DNA of 44,104 nucleotides from Paulinella micropora (taxonomy: Eukaryota > Cercozoa > Imbricatea > Euglyphida). Below, piece after piece: positions 1-9,976 of this stretch; position 1 is the first letter of the stretch, and each line of letters starts with the position of its first letter. The position numbers and the translations under genes were made by a program. The notes under the pieces are model-generated. The model did not search any database. It saw only the letters and a program-made list of their open reading frames with translations, and was not told the DNA's origin. The stretch covers positions 467,443 through 511,546 of the forward strand of contig BJOX01000374.1 of assembly GCA_009731375.1 (NCBI GenBank), written 5' to 3'.

Positions 1-570
1 GTTAGGGCGCACTCAACCCAACTTCGGATATAGTCGTCAGACTTGATCACCTGACACTATATTAAATGATACCGATTTATACAAGGGTATGTCTTCACAA
101 AAAGTAAATGTATTTATGGAAACCGACGACCGGTTATTACATATATATGGAAATGGCGACATTACATTATTACTCAACCATAAAACATTATACTAGGACA
201 TACTGCACAAATATCTTATCGACAGAAGAAAGAGGAAGATTTTAATATAGATACTGAATGTGCTAGAGCAAATATACGATTGGTACCGGGGCAAGTATCA
301 TTGTTGTTTTATAACGGCTAATTCGTGGGATGATGTATCTTCATACATAACTCTAAACGAATCTTAGTCAGAAAAGAAATCAGTTCAAAGCGTATTATGT
401 CGGAAACGAAGTTCCGCCATAAAAAACTGGGAGGGGTTACTGTGGACATCACCCCTCGAATTATCAGGTAAAAAACTTATTTATAGATTTCGTCTGGCCG
501 GACACGTCTGAAATGCCAATTTGATATTACCGACTTACTCTTCCATTGAGCTATCGTTGGGGATAGTACA
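1..570 (+). mobile_element. Retroelement copy 0: 3' untranslated tail and 3' LTR, cut by window start
   Basis: Bases 1-570 closely match 10497-11153, the tail and 3' LTR of another Ty3/gypsy element in this window. The match begins at base 1, so the element runs out of the window to the left. A purine-rich tract (AACTGGGAGGGG, about 426-437) lies directly before the LTR and is the likely polypurine tract for plus-strand priming. No coding region of the element is visible here. Point differences from the other copy are scattered, so it is a separate or diverged copy. Confidence 0.8.
441..570 (+). repeat. 3' LTR of copy 0, internally deleted
   Basis: It begins TGTGGACATCACC and ends GGATAGTACA, the same TG...CA ends as the 218-bp LTRs at 10936-11153 and 31663-31880. 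About 88 bases are missing in the middle, between TTTGAT and ATTACCGAC, which leaves 130 bases. The Polinton TIR follows almost at once. Confidence 0.8.
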
Positions 571-571
571 C

Positions 572-694
572 GCAAACTATTAGTACTAAGCATCCTTATC
601 CCCCTTTTCTTATTTTTTCTCGGTGTGCTGAGCCCCCTTATCTTTTTCCAAAACAAAAAAAAATGTTCTCTGTATTGAAAGTTGGTAAATAAAA
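572..694 (+). repeat. Polinton left terminal inverted repeat, inner part
   Basis: These 123 bases (GCAAACTATTAGTACTAAG to TTGGTAAATAAAAGA) match 11251-11369 with few differences. The two copies are direct repeats in the window as it stands, but become inverted once the 9972-22711 segment is turned back. That is what a Polinton TIR requires. The outer part is not seen because retroelement copy 0 abuts it. Confidence 0.6.
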
Positions 695-715
695 GAATAA
701 ATATTATTTAAAGAA

Positions 716-1017
716 ATGAAAAATTATATTATATATATATATAATATTACTGTTTTTGAAAAAATTCAAAAACAAAGACATACAATTGGGAGAACCAAAG
801 TATTTACAGACGAAGAAATCCTGCAACTAAACTCAAAACGGATGAGAATTTATAATATAAAAAACAAAGAGAAAGCACAGCAGAGTGCTAAGGACTACTA
901 CTACAAGAACAAGGAGGTCATATTGAAGCAAAGGAGAAAAGGGAAAAGGAGAATGTTGACATCGCAAGGATGAAACAGCTCCAGAGGCTCGTTGACGGAC
1001 TAAATATCGCCCTATGA
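716..1017 (+). pseudogene. Small basic coiled-coil protein, one frameshift
   Basis: An ATG at 716 opens a Lys/Arg/Glu-rich reading frame (KNKEKAQQSAKDYYYKNKEV) that looks like a charged helix. The first frame stops at 973, but a second frame continues the same character to a TGA at 1015-1017 (ending RLVDGLNIAL), so one frameshift around 920-950 is likely. It is the first gene inside the left TIR, upstream of the polymerase. No family recognised. The first residues are AT-rich low-complexity sequence, so the true start could lie further in. Confidence 0.4.
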
Positions 1018-1059
1018 AAAATGATATAAATTTTATGTTAAGGATATAATATATATATG

Positions 1060-1095
1060 TATATAGATAATATATATATATATATATATATATTT
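1060..1095. repeat. TA dinucleotide tract
   Basis: An AT/TA microsatellite with a run of about 12 TA units lies between the small gene ending at 1017 and the gene starting at 1130. It may contribute TATA-like promoter sequence to the gene 40 bases downstream, but this is not testable here. Confidence 0.8.
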
Positions 1096-1129
1096 ATTTT
1101 ATTTGTGAAAAATCAAAACCCTAATAACA

Positions 1130-1426
1130 ATGTCAAGCATAGACTACGGGGGGCAAACTTGGAGCCTTGACAAGCTCACAGAACAGTGCATACAATTCCA
1201 AATACTGCAAAACAAACTCTATGTAAAAAAACCAAACTGCGGGAGGTTTTACGACATAACAACACCAAGAGGGGCACTACCAAACCCAGAGCAATATGTC
1301 GTGGAATCAAAACGGCCTGAAAGAAGGGAGCGAAAAGGGGAAGAACCTAATGTCATAGACTTCAATGGTTATAAATTAATACTGCAAGACATAAAACGAT
1401 TTGCCAGTGGGGCAGTCATTGCATAA
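1130..1426 (+). CDS. Hypothetical 98-aa protein, or 5' exon-like part of the polymerase gene
   Basis: An open frame from ATG 1130 to TAA 1424-1426. It contains Trp, Cys and Tyr in a globular-looking pattern (SIDYGGQTWSLDKL at the start), then a charged stretch rich in Arg/Glu/Lys and a hydrophobic C-terminus. It directly precedes the broken polymerase gene on the same strand. It could be a separate small gene or the disrupted N-terminal part of the polymerase. I do not recognise the family. Confidence 0.4.
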   Translation: MSSIDYGGQTWSLDKLTEQCIQFQILQNKLYVKKPNCGRFYDITTPRGALPNPEQYVVESKRPERRERKGEEPNVIDFNGYKLILQDIKRFASGAVIA

Positions 1427-1429
1427 TGT

Positions 1430-4400
1430 AAAAATCAATAAAAGCTTTTCTGAATAGATTAAAAAGTTTTCGTTAGAAGACATTATAAAAATGATAGGCA
1501 TAATCGTGGATGATTTTAAGTCTTTATATAATCCAAACGACAAAATACAAGTAAGGATATCGGCTATTCCTGAATCGTGGATAATGTTCAAACAAAAAAT
1601 TCTCTTGTAAAAGTATAAGACTTTGACTTACAAGACATATTAGAAAGACTTACAACGATTTTACAATCAAACGACTAAGTATGGATTGATGAGGAAGATG
1701 CAACACAATAGAATCAATTGATTTCAATTTTAAGGGAATAAGGATGCCAGAGGGAGGGGCTAGATTGAAAGCAATAACACAGGAGGACATTTACAAAAGA
1801 AGGAGTGATAACAATCAAAAACAAAGATAACATATGTCTGGCAAGGTCTATTGTAGTTGCTAGAGCAAGGATAGAGAAACATCAAAAATATTCACGGATA
1901 AAGGATGGACGTAGAATTCAAGACGAACTTGCAAACATTTTACACGAGGAGGCTGGTGTCATAAAAGATTTATGCGGACTTCCTGAGGTAGATGTGTTTG
2001 CCAGTCATATAAAATACAACATAGCAATTGTTGAATTCCAGACAAAATAATATATAAAACTGAATTCAAAGATGAAAAGGAACAACCATACAAACACATA
2101 TACATACTCAAAACCAAAAACTATTACGACACCATAGTGAGCATGAAAGCATTTCTATCAAAACAAAACTTTTGCTAGCAGTGTATGAAGGGTTATGAGC
2201 ATAATCATTCCTGTGCGGCGAAATGTAATATATGCATTACGGATGGATGTAAGGGGTATAACAACATAACAAAATGGAAACAATGCGAAAAATGTAACCG
2301 CAAATTTCCAAATGATGAATGCTTCAACAATCACACAGCCACCACATGCGACAACAAAAAGAAATGTCTGCTCTAAGACATACACAGGCGAACATAAGTG
2401 CGGTTATGACAAATGTAAAAATTGTAAAATCTTACAACCCTTTGAGCGTAGGTGTAATATGAAACAAAAAGAAATACATAAACCCTCTGATAAATATGTG
2501 TTCTTTGATTTTGAGGCAGCACAAGAGACAGGCACACATATCATTAACCATTCAGAGAGTCAGTATTTCACAGACAGCTCATCTAAGTCGTGCGGAGACA
2601 CGACATCGCCGCAAAGCGGCTCACCAATCATACACAAAAGCATAGACGAGTTTTGTAATTGGGCATTTGGCAATCAACACAAGGACTTCACATTTATAGC
2701 ACATAATGCGAGGGGTTATGATTGTCAGTTTGTGCTTAAGTGGTTGATAGAAAAAGGCATTTCACCATTTGTATCAAGGGGGTAAGATTATGATGATGGC
2801 TGTGGGTAAAATTAGATTTATTGATAGTCTTTCTTTCCTAACTAAGCCTCTATCTGATTTCCCTGAAACTTTTGGTTTAGATGAATTAAAGAAAGGATTT
2901 GTCCCTCACTTCTTCAATACTGAGGCAAATCAAAATTATGTAGGGGCAATACCAGACAAGGACTATTACGGCTACAACACATTTTCAAAACATAAACGAC
3001 AAGAATTTCTGAAATAGCATGAAGAACAAAAGGACAAAGTGTTTGATTTCAAAAAAGAAACGGAAGCATATTGTCATAGTGTTGTGGATATATTGAGAAG
3101 GGGGTGTATGAAATTTAGAGAGAGTTTTCTAGAATTTGGCATAGACCCATTCCAATACACAACCATCGCATCTACCTGTATGGCATTATATAAAGCAATC
3201 TATATGCCGACAGATAGCATAGCAGTTATACCAACAACCAGAACATACCAAAGCAAAAACGAGCCGTATGTGCGTGGAGTGGCTATCATACAGAGAGAAG
3301 AAAGACAATAAAACCATACAGCACTGATTAAATGGAAAAGAAAAAATGATATTTAAAAGGCGCAGGTAAGGCATACTTAGACGGATATGACCCGAAGACC
3401 AAAACTGCATATGAGTTTCATGGGTGCTACTGGCACGGGTGTCCTGAGTGTTATGACGGCAGTCAAATGAATAAAGAGCAATCTGTTAATAAGACATTTG
3501 GTCAATTATACAAACAAAACGACGGGAAATTTTAATAAAGCAACACGAGGAAGTGAATAATTTAATAACAATATGGGGTTGTAAGTGGAACAGAATAAGA
3601 GTAAGGCAGGAATTCAAAAGGAACATAGAAGAGACATTAATGGAGCAAGAGACAATTTTAACCCACGACACGCGATGTTTGGGGGGAGGACAAATGCTCC
3701 ATCTTTATATTGGAGGGCAATGAATGAACAACAATACGCCAAAATAGACATATGCTCCCTCTATCCATGTGTTATGTTTTATGACCCCTACCCTCTCGGA
3801 CATCATAAAGTAATTAAGGCAGACAAGGCATTACAAATGTTAAATCAAAAGACAGCATTTGGATTAGCCAAAGTAAAAATGCTACCGCCTAGGGGACTAA
3901 TTCACCCTGTCCTACCCTGTCAAGATAGAGGAAAGATGATGTATTATTTATGTAATAAGTGTGGAAAGGAAAACCTGCAAGACAAATGCGAGCACAACGA
4001 CACAGAGAGGGAACTCACAGGCACTTGGGCAACACCACTCATTTATAAAGCAATGGAAAAAGGTTACAGTATCATTAAAGTTTATGAGGTGTGGCACTGG
4101 AACAACAAACAACAACCCTATTCAAAGACTACATAAAAACCTTTCTACAAGTAAAGCAAGAGGCAAGTGGCTACCCGTCAAATGTGGAAACGGAGGAACA
4201 AAAAGACAATTACATAAAGGACTATGAGGAAAAGATGGGTATTAAGTTGGACAAAAGCAAAATAGAAAAAAATGAAGGAAGGAGGGCAGTCGCAAAGCTA
4301 TGTCTGAGTTCTCTGTGGGGAAGGTTTGGACAACAAAGCAACAAGGCACAGACGACAATCGTCAGGAGTGAGGCAGAATCATACAAAATACTAAATGACA

Positions 4401-5112
4401 AAGACATAAACGAAATCTCAATCAACATGATAAATAAAGAATGCCTTGAATTATCCTACAATCTACACCCCGAAAATGTGTCAGACCCTTACAACACAAA
4501 CATATGTGTGGCTTTATTCACAACAGCACACGCACAAATGAGATTGTATGATATGATGGATAGATTGGGAGACAGGGTATTATATCACGACACAGACAGC
4601 ATAATATATTCAGTTGATGAAAAACAAGGACAGACAACAATGACTGGTGACTTGTTAGGACAATGGACAGACGAACTAATAGACAAAAAGACAAAAGTAA
4701 GCAGATTTGTGGGCTCGGGGCCTAAGTCCTACGGCTACATACTAAACGACGACACAACAAAATGAAACTGAAAGGCTTTTCTATGAACTACGACACTTGC
4801 AGGAAACTGAACTTGGTAAATATGTTTAGTGTGATAAGCAATAGTCTGGGAATAAAGGACGAAGAACTATCAAAGAAAGCATATGAGGAATTAGAAGCAT
4901 TATTGGAGACAGAAGGAGAAAAGCACATAGCAAAGAATGTGGCTGAGAATGGAAATGTAGCAATACACAACCACAGCAAAATTACGAGGAACAAAAAAGA
5001 CAAAACGATTACCTCCGAACATTTGAAAAAGATATTCTCATTTACTTACACAAAAAGAGTAATGCAGCCGATTAAAGAGAACCATATCTCTACACTGCCT
5101 TACGGATTTTAA
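1430..5112 (+). pseudogene. polB: Protein-primed family B DNA polymerase (Polinton PolB), broken
   Basis: The element's replicative polymerase, expected to use a terminal protein as primer. N-terminal conserved segments are seen near 1800-2050 (KNKDNICLARSIVVA), then a Cys/His-rich zinc-binding region (2185-2430). Exonuclease motifs follow: FFDFEA (about 2501), HNARGYD (about 2703) and YCHSVVDIL (about 3069). An HGCYWHGCPEC segment (about 3419) is typical of Polinton-type PolB. Polymerase motifs follow: A, DICSLYP (about 3747); B, AKLCLSSLWGRFG (about 4290), with Ser where Asn is usual; C, YHDTDS (about 4581); then KLKGF (4765). The frame changes or stops at several places, including an in-frame TAG at 3015-3017, shifts near 2376, 2780, 4100 and 4763, and stops between 1426 and 1800. 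The 5' limit is uncertain. It cannot make a full-length enzyme as written. Confidence 0.88.
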
Positions 5113-5159
5113 AGGCAAAAGTAAAAAGGTAATTAATTTTTTTCAATAGAAATCTTTTT

Positions 5160-5180
5160 ACCAGTCTATATAGACCAATG
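5160..5180 (+). promoter_or_regulatory. Palindromic TATA region before the 5178 gene
   Basis: GTCTATATAGAC (about 5164-5175) is a perfect 12-base palindrome with a TATATA core, ending two bases before the ATG at 5178. AAATCTTT lies about 10 bases upstream of it. AATCTTT followed by TATATA also precedes the genes at 5511 and 14651, so this is probably a shared promoter type. Confidence 0.4.
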
Positions 5181-5491
5181 ACCACCCTCACCAGACTATG
5201 CGAGAAGTTTGAAAAACTTTCAATTAAAACAAAAATGAAACCTTCACATTGAAAGATATTCAAAAGGTAATCAAAGACCAAATAAAGGAAATTGAGGATA
5301 GTAATTCATCAAAGCCTAAGGATACTTTTCCATTTGGTAAATATCGCGAGAAGAAAATTCAAGATGTAGCGGTTATTGATAAGCCATATTTGGAATGGGT
5401 TATCCGTCAGCCGTGGTTTGATAACTTTACAGACATTAAAAGTGAAGTAAAAAATATTTGTAATAATATTTTGCTAAAAGATTTTTTTTAA
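5178..5491 (+). pseudogene. DUF3820-like small protein A, one frameshift
   Basis: An ATG at 5178 opens a frame that stops at about 5252. The frame read from 5249 continues to a TAA at 5489-5491, so there is one frameshift near 5235-5250. The second part carries FPFGKYREKKIQDV followed by DKPYLEWVIRQPWF. This resembles the short FGKYKGK...YLxW module of the DUF3820/QSregVF type, found alone or beside nucleases in phages and bacteria. The biochemical function is not known to me. The neighbouring gene at 5511 has the same module, so the two are tandem paralogues. Both lie just downstream of the polymerase on the same strand, which suggests a replication-linked role (inference). Confidence 0.55.
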
Positions 5492-5510
5492 TCTTTGTAT
5501 ATATATATCA
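5476..5510 (+). promoter_or_regulatory. Inverted repeat plus TATA box before the 5511 gene
   Basis: AAAGATT, a T-run and AATCTTT form a 7-bp inverted repeat that overlaps the stop of the upstream gene. It runs directly into GTATATATATCA and the ATG at 5511. The same arrangement, AAAGATT...AATCTTTGTATATA, lies directly before the fibre gene at 14651. It could act both as a 3' hairpin for the upstream gene and as a promoter for the downstream one. Confidence 0.45.
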
Positions 5511-5957
5511 ATGACTGACCTGAGCACCAAACAGGACTACTTAAATGAAATTGAAAAATGGAACCTTGATGGCGATGTCAAAAAGCCAACAATGAAATGG
5601 ACTAAACCTGACATTGTTTCTTTCTATGAGCAATACAAGCCGAGGGACGACAATGTAGAAGTAGTTAAAGCTACATTACAAAAAATAATAAATGACGAGC
5701 CAAGCACACCATTTAAGGCGACTGATTTAAAAGAGACAGGAATTACCGAAATCAAGGCTAATGTTGGTGAACAGATAGCACAGCACGAAGCGGACATTTT
5801 TCTTCAATATGGTACGTATAAAAAAATGAAAATTGAAGATGTCGCTAAGATTGATAAACCATACCTTGAATATTTAATTCAACAACCTTATTTTAATAAC
5901 AAAGATGCGGCAAAAAATATCTCTGACATTTTTTACTCACCGCTTCGCGTTTCGTAA
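5511..5957 (+). CDS. DUF3820-like small protein B (148 aa)
   Basis: One of the few intact Polinton frames. The C-terminal half (about residues 95-135) has LQYGTYKKMKIEDV and DKPYLEYLIQQPYF, clearly related to the module in the preceding gene. The N-terminal half (MTDLSTKQDYLNEIEKWNLD and onwards) is extra and contains a charged, probably helical, region ending near FYEQYKP. It lies 20 bases after the first paralogue, under a TATA-like promoter. The stop codon is inside the composite hairpin element at 5925-6074. The last residues (SPLRVS) are encoded by the hairpin, so the C-terminus may have been altered by it. Function unknown. Confidence 0.7.
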   Translation: MTDLSTKQDYLNEIEKWNLDGDVKKPTMKWTKPDIVSFYEQYKPRDDNVEVVKATLQKIINDEPSTPFKATDLKETGITEIKANVGEQIAQHEADIFLQYGTYKKMKIEDVAKIDKPYLEYLIQQPYFNNKDAAKNISDIFYSPLRVS

Positions 5958-6074
5958 AACATCGTCTTCCATTAAATTTTTTTTTCTTTTAATTTTTACT
6001 TTAATGGTTTACGATGTTTGACAATAAACGAGAAATCTGTCGAAGACAGATAGAAGTGAAATTGTCAAATATCA
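5925..6074. terminator. Composite double-hairpin element E1, convergent gene ends
   Basis: First hairpin: GACATTTTTTAC...GTAAAACATCGTC (5925-5966). Second hairpin: GATGTTTGACAAT (6013-6025) with ATTGTCAAATATC (6061-6073), 13 pairs with one G.U wobble in + RNA. Inside the second loop is a perfect ATCTGTC-GAA-GACAGAT hairpin. The element sits between the stop of the + gene ending at 5957 and the stop of the - gene ending at 6072, both of which overlap it. Likely a bidirectional transcript 3'-end signal. Confidence 0.6.
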
Positions 6075-7314
6075 CTGGTCTTCTATAAAATTAGCAATAA
6101 TATTGACATTTCCACCATTATTAGTAGTGGAAACGGATTTCTGTGTAAAAGTTAATACATCACTTGGAGACAGATAAATATCATAATGTCTTAGATTGAT
6201 TTGTTGAGTTGAATTAGCATTAACATATATTTTAAAAATCGTCGTTCCGTTGGCGATAGCAGTCGCTGTTGTGTCGGTATCAACTATTGAATATTTCGTA
6301 TCTACATCTGCATACACTGCTCCTGTTAAAGTTCCATTCAACACCATTCTTACTATATTCGTTTTTCCGTCTTCATTACTAGTACTTATTAATGATGGAT
6401 ATACTAATGAATAATTGTCTAAGTTAGCACCACCACTATCATATTTTGCCTTATTTCTTATACTCAATATCGGTCTTTCTGTAGTGTGTGCAACTTCACT
6501 ACCCTCAATTGAATTTGTTATGCTAGTATTAATAGTATTTGACCCCTCAATGAATAAACTGGCACTTGCTGTTTTAAGAGTTTGTATTCCAGTCGCTGCA
6601 TCATTTTCCATTACTGCTGTAAAGGGTAATGTCGTATTTCGCAGACTTACACCAATATTAGCATTCGCATACTTAATCATATGAACTAATTGAAATAGTC
6701 CTGTTATGGGATTTTCAATATAAAACTTAATAGCACCAAACCCAAGATACTGAAATTGAATTTGAAATACATTTCCTGTGCTCCAAACTATTTCTGGCAT
6801 AGCCGAAGTTCCATCGCATGGGTCATCCCAGTCTTCTTGGTCAATATAATCTGCGACACCTCCTTTAATATGTAATATTCATTCCTAAGTGATTTTTCTA
6901 AAGATAAAATCCGTCGACAAGTTCATTTCCTATTCCGATATATGAATAATAATCTTTTGTGTCATCCGTTGTCCATAGAGCGGTAAAGCGGGCGAGGGCA
7001 CCTGTTCCAGTTCTATATTTTATTCTCCTTTTACTTACCAATCTAGCATCCGCCGTTGCATTCGCTTGAGTTTGTAATTCAGCCATATTATTAAAAAATG
7101 ACACAAACGATTTTGTTTCTGTTTTTGTCCATATCCTTGTATTAATGGTATATGGAAAAATTTCCTGTAAAACTGGTGTTAATTGACCTACTACTGCTTC
7201 ACCAAAAGCGGTCTTTGAATGATTTGTTTCAATATCACCATCATATCCAACTTTGACATTTATAAATTCTCCGTCCGGATTTTCTGCGATTAAGTTTCTC
7301 TGGTGAGTTTTCAT
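6072..7314 (-). pseudogene. Predicted virion structural protein, broken in the middle
   Basis: Two long frames on the same strand, 7314-6898 (138 aa) and 6800-6072 (242 aa), read as one protein of about 400 residues. They are joined by sequence in shifted frames (GGVADYIDQEDWDDPCD upstream of the second part), so at least two frameshifts lie between 6800 and 6900. The N-terminal part has QLTPVLQEIFPYTINTRIW and the second starts near GNVFQIQFQYLGFGAIKFYI. From memory, similar segments occur in structural or adhesion-like proteins of algal and giant viruses, but I cannot name the family with confidence. It is the last gene of the capsid cluster (protease, minor capsid, major capsid, this gene), all on the - strand. 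The stop lies in hairpin element E1. Confidence 0.55.
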
Positions 7315-7379
7315 TGATTGTTTGTATAAACAAAATAAATAAATCTAATTTTTTTTAATTTTTGTTTTGGCTGAATTGT

Positions 7380-8812
7380 TTATGAAATGGAAATTATATT
7401 TGCCTTAACCTGAACCTCCCGCTGAGTGATTGCTACGCTTACGTGCTGATGAGCATTATTCTGTATAGTGCTAATGAACTCCCATCGCCTCTCATTGGAA
7501 AGGTCAAGCCCGCTAACTTCATTTTGGTCTTTGCTCCACAGCGGGCGGGTATTATCCCAAGTATCAACCCAGAACCAGTTGTATTGATACACATTTGAAT
7601 TCATCAAAACAGAACCTTCAAGCTTAGGTTTCAAGCACATTATATTTCAAATTCTTGAAGTCGTGCCCCGTCAAGTGTGGTGTGGAAACTGGTAGTCTTA
7701 GCGGTTGCTCTGTTATCAATATCATAAGCGGTATTCTTGTTTTCAGTGTTGTGAAATAGTGTGTGATAAATTTTCTTCAATCTTTTTCCGTGTCCTGTAT
7801 CAAAGCGGAGAATGATATTTTGTGTAGTGGATTGAGCAATGGAATTTTTATAAACATAAGGATAATCAATATTAAAACTCATACTTTCAGCACTCGCCAC
7901 CTTTTGTTGAATTGATTGAATGACATCTGGATTAGTCTCTACCGCAAGGAACAAGTTAAGATTAGAAACAGTTACATTACCAGCGGCAGCAACGAGCACT
8001 CCTCCAGCCGTTGACCAAGCATCGTTATTGTAATAATAAATTTTAGGGGTCTGTTGCCATACAATACGCATATTCAAAATCTCTGGAAACATAATAGTCT
8101 TATCAAGGGCGAAAATAGTATTGTAAAGCATACCAAGATTAATCTTAACACTGATGGAAGGCTCAGCAGAAGTAATAGAACCGCTAGGCTCGTTGTAAGC
8201 GACATTGACGACAGAGAGTTGCCCACTTCCATCCGCGATACAGGCATCATTATGGCGACGGGCATTAACAACGGGTTCACCAAACATAGCCTTAACACTA
8301 ACGGCAACATCTCCACCTGCATCTGTCATTGTTGTTCTAAAAGCCTCCTTTACTATTTGCGAAGTTGAGATATTAATCTTACTATCCGCATTACACTTTT
8401 GAAGCATACATCCCGCGCCACTTCTATTATCGTGGTTTTCAAGTGTCAGAAAGTCCTTCATAGAAGTTTCAGCCTTCCAAATAATCTTTGTAAAATTACC
8501 AACTTCATTTACATCACACAGATAAACACCGCTACGGGTTTGAAGTTGAATTTGTCTAATAGGAGCCAGACAATCCATATAGCATTTGTTATAGTTCGTA
8601 GCCATTGCTGGTGGGGTATAAGTAAAACTCAAGACAGAGCGGGCTAAGTTAAATGGCCTGCTGATAAGGTCAAAGTTGCTTTCTTGACCTCCTGCGGTAG
8701 TAACAGTAATATTTCCCGCACCTTCTCGCGGAGTTAGTTTATTCAAACGATACGAAGCACTGATGTAGTCAGTTCTAGAAAAGTTTAGTTCGCCTCCATG
8801 TTGAGTTGGCAT
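7380..8812 (-). pseudogene. Major capsid protein, double jelly-roll; split by a TAATG junction
   Basis: The first frame (8812-7640, 390 aa, MPTQHGGELNFSRTDYISAS) has the beta-rich character and length of a Polinton/PLV double-jelly-roll capsid protein lacking its C-terminus. The second frame (7640-7380, 86 aa) continues with NVYQYNWFWVDTWDNTRPLW, a typical C-terminal part. Together they make about 475 residues, a normal length for the family. The junction is TAATG: the stop of the first and the ATG of the second share a base. This is either a single frameshift or, less likely, termination-reinitiation. The gene follows the minor capsid gene by 85 bases on the same strand. The product would form the pseudohexameric capsomers of an icosahedral particle. 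Confidence 0.75.
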
Positions 8813-8897
8813 TTTGTTTTTTTTGAAGTAGTGTAAATTAACTAATTCACCAGAATATATTTATAGAAAAAATAAATAATTCTAAAATTAAAATTAA

Positions 8898-9709
8898 TTA
8901 CCTAGATTTTAACAAATTGAAAAATGATGTAAATAAATTAAAATAATTAGTCTCTCTGTAAATTAATAATGTCATAACGACTCCAAAACCATTAAGATTT
9001 ATAGCCTGATCGTTTTCGTCTGTAAGATAAAACCTATATACATTATTTGAACTGGCGGATAATTTCTTACCATACTCAGCCCACTTCCGTCGTATATAGC
9101 GGCTCCAAATGGAATTTCGTTGGCAGTGTATATTTCTTGCAGCACGTGATTATCTCCTTCACCAACGAAGTCAGATTGAAGATGCAGAGTTTTTTCACCA
9201 GTTAAAATAATTACATTCGGCGATTTAATAAAATCTTAGCGAAGAAATATGTTGAATTTCTATCAAAACCCATTACCTCGTGAATACGGGTATCACCATC
9301 AAATATAAACCGCGGTTGAATTCCTTTATTCTCTGACACACTGAATGTTAATTTGCCATCTTCCGGTTCTATGTTGGTATTATTACTGGATACCACATAA
9401 GTATAATTATTTGGGCTGTCTGCGGTTAGCGCCTCGGCCAGTTTATTTTTTAAGTTGTTCATTGTGTAGTTTCCCTCAGGTATCGTAATTAAAGTCTCAT
9501 ACCCGTCTTCGCTAAGTGTAAAGGTATTATATGGACTGGCAACAAGAATAATATGACTTTGGCACATAGATATGAAGAATTTTGCAGTGTGTGGGATTGT
9601 CTAGTCGCTTCATATTGACTTCGTGAGTGAAGTCGCTGTCTGTGCCAGTTATTCTGTTTTTGCTATTCATGTAATAGATACCAGTCGCACGGCCTCCCTT
9701 ATACTCCAT
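8898..9709 (-). pseudogene. Minor capsid (penton-type) protein, frameshifted
   Basis: The reading starts at ATG 9707-9709 (MEYKGGRATGIYYMNSKNRI). It shifts frame near 9530-9560 between PKSYYSCCQ and SPYNTFTLSEDGYETLI, shifts again near 9225 and 9060, and ends at a TAA at 8898-8900. Typical segments are IYYMNSKNRITGTDSDFTH, PKSYY, YNTFTL, TIPEGNYTM, and near the end YRFYLTDENDQAINLNG. This order matches the single-jelly-roll penton protein of Polintons and Polinton-like viruses (family knowledge). About 250-260 residues in total, a normal size. It lies between the protease and the major capsid gene, the usual neighbourhood. Confidence 0.7.
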
Positions 9710-9731
9710 TGTATATCATATAAATAATATT

Positions 9732-9971
9732 TCAGATAAATGTAACAAAATGACCATACCCGTTCTGTGCTTTTAATTTTTCCGCTTCTTCTTCTTTTAA
9801 GTCTGTATAACCCCTACCAAACTCAAACCGGTTGCCTTTCGCCCGCTCCATTAAAAACCTCATACTATGCCAACCACACGTGTCTGAAGTGTTTGATTGC
9901 TGTGTTACTTGATTTTACCTTCATTAACAAGTAACTATCGGGGTGGCTTTTATCTATTAGCCGTTTCATTT
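9732..9971 (-). pseudogene. Cysteine protease, C-terminal part with catalytic Cys (separated half)
   Basis: The - strand reads KRLIDKSHPDSYLLMKVKSS, then after a frameshift SDTCGWHSMRFLMERAKG, and ends GHFVTFI at a TGA (9732-9734). TCGWH is the nucleophile region of adenovirus/Ulp1-type proteases. The His and Asp part of the same protein lies at 22545-22703 on the + strand. The two join exactly at CAA CAA if the segment between is inverted. It directly precedes the minor capsid gene on the same strand, where a maturation protease is expected. Confidence 0.7.
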
Positions 9972-9976
9972 GTTGG
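9970..9976. other. Inversion breakpoint 1
   Basis: To the left is the protease gene (- strand), and to the right the last part of a retroelement pol gene (+ strand). The junction base run is TTGTTG. The reciprocal joint, with CAACAA, is at 22704-22712. See the finding on the inversion. Confidence 0.75.

Noticed and set aside
1-694. Treating 1-694 and 10497-11369 as one long LTR
   Set aside because: The LTR ends (TG...CA, polypurine tract before, primer-binding site after, target duplications) show the LTR is only 218 bp. The part before is retroelement tail and the part after is Polinton TIR.
3010-3040. Reassigned stop codons (TAG as an amino acid) to explain stops in the polymerase
   Set aside because: Frameshifts also break the gene, and copy 2 and the small genes use standard stops. 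The TAG at 3015 stands where a Trp (TGG) would fit, so a point mutation is simpler.
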